A stretch of 15,456 nt of DNA from the NCBI GenBank assembly GCA_934675045.1, contig CAKUPI010000014.1, positions 1-15,456 of the forward strand, read 5' to 3'. Each line of letters opens with the position of its first letter. Position 1 is the first letter of the stretch. Under the pieces are notes generated by a model. That model searched no databases, was not told the origin of the DNA, and worked only from the letters and a program-made list of their open reading frames with translations. Source of the stretch: an uncultured Eubacteriales bacterium. GTDB lineage: Bacteria; Bacillota; Clostridia; Oscillospirales; Butyricicoccaceae. Made by a program: the position numbers and the translations under genes. Positions 5,598 through 11,909 of this stretch are shown here, one piece after another.

Positions 5598-7091
5598 ATG
5601 AACATCAAGCAGGCAAAAGAAGAAATCCTGCACACGCTGCAGGCCTATCTGATGAAGGACGAGCTGGGCGAATACCAAATCCCCACCGTCCGCCAGCGCC
5701 CCATTCTTCTGATGGGGCCGCCGGGCGTCGGCAAAACGCAGATTATGGAGCAAATCGCCGCCGAAAGCGGCGTCGGGCTGGTGGCCTACACCATTACCCA
5801 CCACACCCGCCAGAGCGCCGTCGGCCTGCCCTTTATCGAGCGCCGCGTTTACGGCGGGCGGGAGTTTTCGGTGACCGAGTACACCATGAGCGAAATCCTG
5901 TCCTCGGTCTACCAGATGATCGAGCGCACCGGCATCGGCGAGGGCATCATCTTCCTCGACGAGATCAACTGCGTCAGCGAGACGCTGGCCCCCATGATGC
6001 TGCAATTCCTTCAGTGCAAGACCTTCGGCAACCAGCGCCTGCCCGAGGGCTGGGTCATCGTGGCGGCGGGCAACCCGCCCGAATACAACAAATCGGTGCG
6101 CGATTTTGACATTGTCACGCTCGACCGCGTCAAGCGCATCGACGTGACCGCCGACTTTGCCGTCTGGAAGGAATACGCGCTGCGCCGCGGTCTGCACGGC
6201 GCCATTCTCTCGTACCTCGACATCAAAAAGGACGGCTTTTACCGCATCGAAAACTCCGTCGACGGCCCGCAGTTTGTCACCGCCCGCAGCTGGGAGGATT
6301 TGAGCGAGCTGCTTTACGCCTACGAAAAGCTGGACGTCCCCGCCACGCGCGAGATGATAGGCGAGTACATCCAGCTTCCGGCCGTCGCGCGTGACTTTGC
6401 CAATTATTTGCAGCTCTATTACAAATACCAGAAAACCTACCACGTCGACGAGGTCCTGCGCGGCGCGTGGGAGCCGTCGGCCGTTTCCGAGCTGCGGGCC
6501 GCGCCCTTTGACGAGCGCCTGTCGGTCATGAGCCTGCTGATGAGCCGGCTGAGCGAAAACGCGCGGGCCGTCCGCTTTCAGGACGCCCTGTGCGAGGATT
6601 TGCTGGCCGGCCTGAGCGCCGTCAGGGAGCGGTTTGACGCCGGAACGCCCATGCAGGAAGCGCTCGGCGCCCTGGCCGAGGCGCGCCGCGCCGCCTTTGA
6701 GCGCCGCAGGGAGGCCGGGCAGCTCGACAAGGAAAGCCGCCGCCGCGCCCTTTCCGAGCTGAACCGGCTCGAGCAGTACCTGAACTGCGCCGACACCTGC
6801 CGCGATATGGACGGCCTGCGCGCCCTGTTCGGGCAGGACACCCGGCGGCGCGAGGCGCTGGGCGGCGAAACGGGCCTTTTGTTTGCCAACGCCTTCCGCT
6901 ATCTCGAAGAGGCGCTCGGCGACAGTCAGGAGCTGGTCGTCTTTGTCACCGAAATCACCGCCGGCTACGACACGGCCTGGTTTGTCGAAAACTTCGGCTG
7001 CGAGGCCTACTTCCGCCACAACCGCGACCTGCTCTTTGACGACGTCCGCCACTCCCTGCGCGATCGGATCGAGCGGGCGCGCACCGTATAG
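5598..7091 (+). CDS. MoxR-type AAA+ ATPase
   Basis: The 497-residue ATPase is probably a hexameric remodelling engine working with the VWA protein just upstream. It shows Walker A GPPGVGKT (40-47), Walker B IIFLDEIN (117-124), sensor 1 asparagine in AAGN (N159), and candidate arginine fingers R177/R180 in TLDRVKR. The AAA+ core occupies about residues 1-280. The rest is a long helical extension with an R/E-rich stretch (about 355-400) that I do not recognise and that is longer than the lid of standard MoxR proteins. The ATG has AGAGG (5584-5588) nine bases upstream. The gene ends the triad at a strong terminator. The family includes RavA-like and GvpN/CbbQ-like chaperones, but the specific target is not evident. 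Confidence 0.92.
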   Translation: MNIKQAKEEILHTLQAYLMKDELGEYQIPTVRQRPILLMGPPGVGKTQIMEQIAAESGVGLVAYTITHHTRQSAVGLPFIERRVYGGREFSVTEYTMSEILSSVYQMIERTGIGEGIIFLDEINCVSETLAPMMLQFLQCKTFGNQRLPEGWVIVAAGNPPEYNKSVRDFDIVTLDRVKRIDVTADFAVWKEYALRRGLHGAILSYLDIKKDGFYRIENSVDGPQFVTARSWEDLSELLYAYEKLDVPATREMIGEYIQLPAVARDFANYLQLYYKYQKTYHVDEVLRGAWEPSAVSELRAAPFDERLSVMSLLMSRLSENARAVRFQDALCEDLLAGLSAVRERFDAGTPMQEALGALAEARRAAFERRREAGQLDKESRRRALSELNRLEQYLNCADTCRDMDGLRALFGQDTRRREALGGETGLLFANAFRYLEEALGDSQELVVFVTEITAGYDTAWFVENFGCEAYFRHNRDLLFDDVRHSLRDRIERARTV

Positions 7092-7109
7092 CGGCCGCCG
7101 CCCCCCGGC

Positions 7110-7151
7110 AAAAAAAAGCATCGAAGCCCACACAGGCTCCGATGCTTTTTT
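7110..7151. terminator. Bidirectional terminator between convergent genes
   Basis: GCATCG-A-AGCC (7118-7128) pairs with GGCT-C-CGATGC (7135-7145), with one mismatch. Eight A lie on the left and six T on the right, so it serves both the ATPase gene on the plus strand and the transporter gene on the minus strand. Confidence 0.92.
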
Positions 7152-7167
7152 CATGATTTCCGTACCC

Positions 7168-8376
7168 TTACGACGCCGCCGCGGACTTCTTTTCTTCCTG
7201 AAGCTGCGGCTGCACGGCCGCAGGCGCGTCGGGCACAAAGAAGGACCCGGCGCAGGCCAGCACGGCGGTGCCTACCAAAATCCACAAAACGACGGGCAGG
7301 CCCCGGCTGTCTCCCACCTTGCCCAGCAGGGGTGATACCACCCCGCCGAAGCTGGAGGCCAGCCCCATGGTGATGCCCGAGGCCAGGCCGATGTGGTTGG
7401 GAACCAGCTTTTGCCCCAGCGCCACCGACGGGCTGAAGGCCAGATTGAGCATCATGGCGAGCGGCACCAGCATAAAGGTGGACAGGGCGACCGATCGCGA
7501 CAGCGTGACGATGGCCATGCAGGGGATGACAAAGACCAGCCCCGTGCGGATGACGCGGTTAAAGCCGAACCGGTCGGCCAGACGGCCCCCTATCAGGGTG
7601 GAAAGGGCGCCCGCGACGGCGATGATGGTCGTCGTCGTGCCGGAAAGGCTCTCGGACTGCATCAGAATGTTGAGCCAGAACAGCGGGATAAAGGTGGTAA
7701 TGCCCATCGAAAGGGTCGAGCGCAGGAATACGACGCCGGTCAGCTTGAAGAACGAACGCCAGTCGTCCTTCTGCCCGGCGGCCATCGCCGCCGCCGTGGC
7801 ACGGCTTCCCTCCTGCGCAAAGGCGGCCAGCTCGCGGCTTTGCAGCAGCAGCAGCCCGCCCATCAGAAAGGACGGAATGGCCAGAATGGCCGTGCCGTGC
7901 ATACCGAAGGTGGTGATGCCGAAAACGACCAGCATAGGCCCGACGGCGCCGCCCAGATTGCCGCCCACCGAGAAGTTGCTGATGCCGCGGCCCTTTTTCT
8001 CACCGGCGACGTAGTTGGCCATGCGCCCGCCGTCCGGATGGAACAGGGCGCTGCCGATGCCGGTCAGCGCGACGGCGGCAAACATGGCCCAGTAGCTGTC
8101 CAGAAAGCCCAGCACGGAGACGCCGCAGCCCGCCATCAGAATGCCGATGCTCATCATCCATGGCCGGGAATGCTTGTCGGCCATGCTTCCGAATACCGGC
8201 TGAATGACCGAACCGATGCTGCTGAGCGCAAAGGTCAGCCCGGCCGCCGCCGAATAGGAAATGCCCTTCTGCACCATCAGAAAGGGCAAAATGGCGGGCA
8301 GCGCGCCGCCGTTGATATCGCAGCACAGGTGGCCGAGCATCATGATGATGCCGTACGATTCTCGCTTGATTTTCAT
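7168..8376 (-). CDS. MFS exporter, fosmidomycin resistance (Fsr) family
   Basis: The 402-residue inner-membrane protein has about twelve hydrophobic segments. It carries the MFS motif A-like loop GSMADKHSRPW (63-73) after TM2 and the Fsr-type signature LFHPDGGRMA (111-120) followed by SNFSVGGNLGGAVGPM. Known Fsr exports fosmidomycin by proton antiport, and the natural substrate here is unknown. The short charged central loop lies around residues 185-205. The start ATG at 8376 has only a weak AAGGG about 13 bases upstream. It is a single-gene unit with its own promoter (8418-8446) and a terminator shared with the convergent ATPase. No truncation is visible. Substrate specificity within this family varies, so the name indicates family, not proven drug resistance. 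Confidence 0.92.
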   Translation of the reverse strand: MKIKRESYGIIMMLGHLCCDINGGALPAILPFLMVQKGISYSAAAGLTFALSSIGSVIQPVFGSMADKHSRPWMMSIGILMAGCGVSVLGFLDSYWAMFAAVALTGIGSALFHPDGGRMANYVAGEKKGRGISNFSVGGNLGGAVGPMLVVFGITTFGMHGTAILAIPSFLMGGLLLLQSRELAAFAQEGSRATAAAMAAGQKDDWRSFFKLTGVVFLRSTLSMGITTFIPLFWLNILMQSESLSGTTTTIIAVAGALSTLIGGRLADRFGFNRVIRTGLVFVIPCMAIVTLSRSVALSTFMLVPLAMMLNLAFSPSVALGQKLVPNHIGLASGITMGLASSFGGVVSPLLGKVGDSRGLPVVLWILVGTAVLACAGSFFVPDAPAAVQPQLQEEKKSAAAS

Positions 8377-8417
8377 AGATGCTGTGTTCCCTTCTTTCCC
8401 CCGTATACTCTTTGTTT

Positions 8418-8446
8418 ATTGTAGCAAACTTTTGCGCCGGACACAA
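8418..8446 (-). promoter_or_regulatory. Probable promoter of the MFS exporter gene
   Basis: Read on the minus strand, TTGTGT (8446-8441) and TACAAT (8423-8418) are 17 bases apart. The -10 matches consensus at five of six positions and the -35 at three. It lies about 42 bases upstream of the start codon and directly abuts the T tract of the upstream terminator. Confidence 0.6.
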
Positions 8447-8447
8447 G

Positions 8448-8476
8448 AAAAAAAGCCGCGGCTCCCAAAGCGCGGC
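8448..8476 (-). terminator. Terminator of the glycosidase gene (distal hairpin)
   Basis: On the minus strand GCCGCG pairs with CGCGGC (arms 8471-8476 and 8455-8460) and is followed by seven T (8454-8448). Together with the hairpin at 8478-8511 it makes a tandem terminator downstream of the glycosidase gene. Confidence 0.75.
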
Positions 8477-8477
8477 G

Positions 8478-8516
8478 AAAAGGGGCAGCCTCTGCGCGAG
8501 GCCGCCCCTTTGTTTT
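8478..8516. terminator. Proximal terminator hairpin between glycosidase and exporter genes
   Basis: AAAGGGGC-A-GCCTC (8479-8492) pairs with GAGGC-C-GCCCCTTT (8498-8511) around a TGCGC loop. T-rich sequence follows on both strands (TTTT on the minus strand after the stem, TTTGTTTTT on the plus). It is the first stop signal met by transcripts of the glycosidase gene. Confidence 0.75.
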
Positions 8517-8535
8517 TCCCCAGCGCGGCGTGCGC

Positions 8536-10065
8536 TCAGCGCGCGCTGACGACAAAGGCGTTGGGCAAAAGCCGCCCGTTCTTTTTGTCTCCCGCCGAGG
8601 GCTTGGTAATTTTCCGGCCGTTGTAATACATGATACTCGACGAGCCGCCATCCAGATTGCAGGCCTGTTCGGCGCCGTAACGCGCCATAATGTCGGCCAG
8701 GTCCCCCATGGTACAGCCGATGGAGTAGCCCGGCTGCCGCCCGTCGACGACGAGCAGCAGCACCTGCCCGTCGCCGGTCTGCCCGATGGCCGAGCGCGGC
8801 TGCATACCCCAGCCTGCCGAGCCTTCGATGACCTTTTTGCCGTCGAGCACCAAAACCGGCTTGAACTCGACGGCGTCGCGGAAGTTGTTGTCCTTTTGGT
8901 ATTTGCCGATGTTGAGCTCGTTGTTTTTGTCAAAGCCGATGGCCTTGTCGCCGCCCTGGCCGGCCCAGTCCCACAAAAGCTCGCCGTCCTTGATGACCAG
9001 GCCGTGCGGCGTGCCGCCGTTGCCGTGCCCGCCCGGATCGTAAAAGCCGCTGGCGTTGGTGGCCAGAACGGCGCCGCTCCGCGCCGCGATGTCGGCGATG
9101 ACGCTGCCCGATTTTCCAAAGCCCGGCGCAAGCCCCAGCCCGACCTGCGCCGGGTCCTTGACGATGGCCAGGCGGCCGACGTACTCGCCGCCCGTCACCT
9201 TGACGATGGTGATGCCGTTTGCCGTGTCGATGGCCAGCACCGGGTCGCCGTATACCGTGGTGATGCCGGTGCCGCCGTCGTCCAGCCCCGCCTTGTCGAT
9301 GAGCAGGTAGCCGTCGTCGGTCAGGCACTCGTCCCCGTGCGCGTCAAAATAGGCGTTGAAGCTGTCCTCGTCGATTTCGGGCCAGAGCTTGAAAAAGGAC
9401 TTTTTCAGCTTGCTCCATTTGACCTTTTTGTCGGCGCCGGACAGCGACCCGACCGACCAGTTGGTCTCTATGTCATTCTGCCCGCCCTCGATGTCGCTGC
9501 GCGTGCCCATCACCTCGTCGATGACAAAGCCGGGAATAAAGGCCGTGGCCAGCCACTGGTGGGTCATGGTCCCCATCGCCGTTTCGATATAAATGTCACG
9601 CCATTTTTTGATAAAGGGGATGTCGGAAAAAACGGCAATGCCGTACAGCCCGGCCAGCAGCAGCGCCGTCATCGCGGCCGCGCGCGTCCGGCGGCCCTTG
9701 CCCCGCGGCGCCTTCGGCGCCTTGTCCTTTGCCATCTCCTCGGGCTGCCTTGCCTTTTCCGGTTTCCGCTTGCGCGGCTTTGCCGCTTTGGCGCGCTGCG
9801 GCCGCGCGCTCTCGACCAGATGCGAGGGCCTGCGCTTTTCCGGCCGCTTTTCCCGCCCGGCATGTTCCGGCGCGGGCACCGCCTGCGGCGCCGTCTGCGG
9901 CCCCGTCTGCGGCCGCTGCGCGCCGGGCTGCTCCTGTTCGAGCGCGGCCCTGCGGATTTGGTAGATAAACTCGTCGATTGCTTCGGGGCGCTCTATCGGC
10001 GGCGCGGAAAAATCGCGCCGTACCCGCCTGCCGCCGTACGGATTTTTGTCTGCCGGACCATTCAT
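8536..10065 (-). CDS. Membrane-anchored phosphodiester glycosidase (NAGPA domain) protein
   Basis: The 509-residue protein has a long N-terminal region (1-128) rich in K, R, P, Q and A, presumably disordered and cytoplasmic. One membrane segment follows (about 129-147), then an extracellular part. The C-terminal NAGPA-type domain (about 260-509) shows NASGFYDPGG, the GRQPGYS region and the family's conserved N-LDGGSSS (470-477). NAGPA relatives include the mammalian uncovering enzyme that hydrolyses N-acetylglucosamine phosphodiesters. Bacterial members are linked to exopolysaccharide and wall glycopolymer processing. The precise substrate here is unknown. ATG at 10065 is supported by AAAGGAGGG seven bases upstream. 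It is a single-gene unit with its own promoter and tandem terminators. The basic, low-complexity N-terminal tail is unusually long for an anchor and contains small QT/AP repeats encoded by repeated GTCTGCGGC. Confidence 0.9.
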   Translation of the reverse strand: MNGPADKNPYGGRRVRRDFSAPPIERPEAIDEFIYQIRRAALEQEQPGAQRPQTGPQTAPQAVPAPEHAGREKRPEKRRPSHLVESARPQRAKAAKPRKRKPEKARQPEEMAKDKAPKAPRGKGRRTRAAAMTALLLAGLYGIAVFSDIPFIKKWRDIYIETAMGTMTHQWLATAFIPGFVIDEVMGTRSDIEGGQNDIETNWSVGSLSGADKKVKWSKLKKSFFKLWPEIDEDSFNAYFDAHGDECLTDDGYLLIDKAGLDDGGTGITTVYGDPVLAIDTANGITIVKVTGGEYVGRLAIVKDPAQVGLGLAPGFGKSGSVIADIAARSGAVLATNASGFYDPGGHGNGGTPHGLVIKDGELLWDWAGQGGDKAIGFDKNNELNIGKYQKDNNFRDAVEFKPVLVLDGKKVIEGSAGWGMQPRSAIGQTGDGQVLLLVVDGRQPGYSIGCTMGDLADIMARYGAEQACNLDGGSSSIMYYNGRKITKPSAGDKKNGRLLPNAFVVSAR

Positions 10066-10130
10066 GAGCGCTCCCTCCTTTCCGTTTGCCGCCTGCGCGG
10101 CCCTGTATTGTCATATTCTCCGCGGGCTTT

Positions 10131-10136
10131 ATTATA
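10131..10136 (-). promoter_or_regulatory. Probable -10 element of the glycosidase promoter
   Basis: On the minus strand there is a perfect TATAAT at 10136-10131, about 66 bases upstream of the start. No good -35 lies at 16-18 bases. A perfect TTGACA (10173-10168) is 31 bases away. Transcription may need an activator, or the real -35 is poor. Confidence 0.45.
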
Positions 10137-10274
10137 AACCCTTCGCGCCGCCGATTTGTGAACGCTCTGTCAATTTTTTAGACGATGGAAAAAACACTTT
10201 TGTTTCCTGCACATTGCCCGGAAAAACCCGGCTTTCGATGGATTTTTCCGTCCGTTTTGCCCTTTTTCCCACAG

Positions 10275-10304
10275 AAAAAGCCGCCCCCACGGGGGCGGCT
10301 TTTT
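10275..10304. terminator. Strong bidirectional terminator ending the ornithine operon
   Basis: AAAAAGCCGCCCCC (10275-10288) and GGGGGCGGCTTTTT (10291-10304) form a perfect 14-bp inverted repeat around two bases (realistically 13 bp with a 4-base loop). A and T tracts on both sides allow termination in either direction. On the minus strand it ends transcripts coming from the ornithine operon before the glycosidase promoter. Confidence 0.93.
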
Positions 10305-10435
10305 ACAGCTTTTCTATGCGGAGTCATCCGGATGAGCGGCCACATACCGGCCCCTTTTGCGCCGGCGTGCGCCGGAGCGAACCCATCCGGTTCAGGAGGC
10401 ACTTTTATCATACCAGCAGTATTTGGCTAAAGTGT
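10305..10435. other. Noncoding spacer with small palindromes
   Basis: No gene is supported. It holds the perfect 12-base palindrome TCATCCGGATGA (10324-10335) and a short inverted repeat CCGGCG/CGCCGG (10362-10375). AGGAGG at 10395-10400 on the plus strand is not followed by a start codon at a usable distance. As 3' untranslated sequence of the ornithine operon it has no recognised riboswitch fold. Confidence 0.5.
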
Positions 10436-10463
10436 GAACGCATCAAAAACTTTTTGTGCATTC
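10436..10463 (-). repeat. Inverted repeat just past the GlmL-like stop codon
   Basis: GAACGCATCAAAAA pairs with TTTTTGTGCATTC, with one wobble and one bulged base, around a tiny loop. It starts seven bases past the stop codon of the GlmL-like gene on the minus strand. There is no T tract after the stem, so it is more likely a 3' stabilising hairpin or a weak terminator. The main terminator is at 10275-10304. Confidence 0.55.
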
Positions 10464-10469
10464 CGCGCG

Positions 10470-11822
10470 TTACAGCCCCAGGCTGGCGCGCAAAAGCGCC
10501 GCCGCCTCGCGCGGGTATTTTTTGCTCATCACGCCGAGCGAGGCCATAATGTAGTGCTCGTCGTAGCGGATGCCGGCCCGGCCCGGCTTGGGAAAGAGCA
10601 TGTTGCCCGAACGGTTGAGGTCGCGCAGGCCTTCCATCAGCCGCTGCCGCTCGGGCAGGCGCGTCAGCGCGCCGCCGGTCGCCACCAGCGTTTTGACGCG
10701 GGTCAAATCCTTGCCCTCGGCGTAGGTTTTGCGCCCCTGTGGAGTGTACATATACCGCAGACGCCCGCTGTGGCGCGTCAGCGCCGTTTCGGCGGCGATG
10801 CCGGCGACGCGGGTGATGAGCCTGAACTCGTCGGGCGTTTGGGGAATGGCCCGGTAGCCCTGCAAAACAGCGTCGACGTCCAGCGACAGCTCCCGCTCCA
10901 GCTTTTCCCGCCCCGCCATGCCGATGACGTTGCGCACGTTGACAAAGCAGCCGAGGTCGCCCTCGACGGTGCGCTTGGCAAAGGGCTCGGGCGCGATGAG
11001 GATGCTGGCGATTTCCTCGCTGCCCTCGGTGACCGAGTGCACGTCGGTCGTCGCGCCGCCGACGTCCAAAACGACGACGTCTCCCATCTCCCGGTACAGC
11101 AGCATCGCACATTCCATGACGGCGCCCGGCGTCGGAATGATGCTGCCGCTCACCATGTCGCGGACGTGCTCCATGCCGGGGGCCGAGGTGATGTGCTCTT
11201 CAAAAACCCGGTGGATGATGCGGCGGGTCGGCTCGATGTTCAGCTCGTCCAGCTTGGGGTACACGTTCTCCGTCACATAAACTCTCTGCCCCGACTGACC
11301 GAAAATCCGCTGCATTTCGCGCTGGTTTTCCACATTCCCGGCATAAATGACCGGCGCTTTCAGCCCGGCCGCCGCGATGAGCTCGGCGTTGTAAACGGCG
11401 GTGTCGCGCTCGCCGTAATCGGTGCCGCCCGCTATCAGAATGAGGTTGGGGCTGTGCACGCGGATGCTTTCGATGTCGCTGCGGCGCAGCCGTCCGGCCG
11501 TCGTCATTTTTATAATTCCGCCCGCCCCCAGCGCCGCTTCGCGCGCCGCCTTGACCGTCATGTCGTAAATCAGGCCGTGCACCGTCATGCGAAGGCCGCC
11601 GGCCGCCGACGATGTGGCGAACATTTCGCCATAGTCCACCCGCGCGGTGCCCAGCGCCGCGGCCAGACTTTCGGCCGCCTGCCGCAGGCCGATGCGCACG
11701 TCGCCCTCCAGCACGCTCGTGGGCGCCTGCCCCTGCCCGAGAAAACAGGCCTTTTCCAGATCAAAGGCATTGACGACCGTTGTGGTCGAGCCGATTTCGG
11801 CGACGAGAAGATCGATTTTCAT
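10470..11822 (-). CDS. glmL: GlmL/MutL-family ATPase of the ornithine operon
   Basis: The 450-residue protein belongs to the actin/Hsp70-like ATPase superfamily. It has phosphate-1 motif EIGSTTT (9-15), with Glu where many family members have Asp, phosphate-2 motif DVGGATTD (253-260), and an adenosine motif VATGGALTRLP near residue 390. GlmL/MutL proteins are encoded next to B12-dependent aminomutases such as glutamate mutase and ornithine aminomutase. They are believed to protect or reactivate the cobamide enzyme. The name is unrelated to mismatch-repair MutL. It is the last gene of the operon, 87 bases after oraE, with GGGAGG about nine bases before its ATG. A GC-rich hairpin (11868-11895) in the gap may tune its expression. 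Its role in OraE reactivation is inferred from context. Confidence 0.9.
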   Translation of the reverse strand: MKIDLLVAEIGSTTTVVNAFDLEKACFLGQGQAPTSVLEGDVRIGLRQAAESLAAALGTARVDYGEMFATSSAAGGLRMTVHGLIYDMTVKAAREAALGAGGIIKMTTAGRLRRSDIESIRVHSPNLILIAGGTDYGERDTAVYNAELIAAAGLKAPVIYAGNVENQREMQRIFGQSGQRVYVTENVYPKLDELNIEPTRRIIHRVFEEHITSAPGMEHVRDMVSGSIIPTPGAVMECAMLLYREMGDVVVLDVGGATTDVHSVTEGSEEIASILIAPEPFAKRTVEGDLGCFVNVRNVIGMAGREKLERELSLDVDAVLQGYRAIPQTPDEFRLITRVAGIAAETALTRHSGRLRYMYTPQGRKTYAEGKDLTRVKTLVATGGALTRLPERQRLMEGLRDLNRSGNMLFPKPGRAGIRYDEHYIMASLGVMSKKYPREAAALLRASLGL

Positions 11823-11867
11823 ACAGGAAAGCCTCCCAGCTCAAAGGATGGACGCCGCCGCGGAAGC

Positions 11868-11895
11868 GGGCGGCGGCACCGGTCTGCCGCCGCCC
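11868..11895 (-). repeat. Intercistronic GC-rich hairpin between oraE and glmL
   Basis: GGGCGGCGGCA (11868-11878) and TGCCGCCGCCC (11885-11895) are perfectly complementary around a 6-base loop. No T tract follows on the minus strand, so it is not a standard terminator. It begins 15 bases past the oraE stop and may stabilise upstream mRNA or reduce downstream expression. Confidence 0.7.
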
Positions 11896-11909
11896 CGTGC
11901 AGCGCCCGG

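Noticed and set aside
5580..7238. A 552-codon minus-strand open frame
   Set aside because: It is antisense to the MoxR ATPase, whose Walker motifs are intact, and it runs through the bidirectional terminator.
10305..10435. Riboswitch in the spacer between the ornithine operon and the glycosidase gene
   Set aside because: It lies downstream of the operon and upstream of a terminator, and I could not recognise conserved core sequence of any known riboswitch class.
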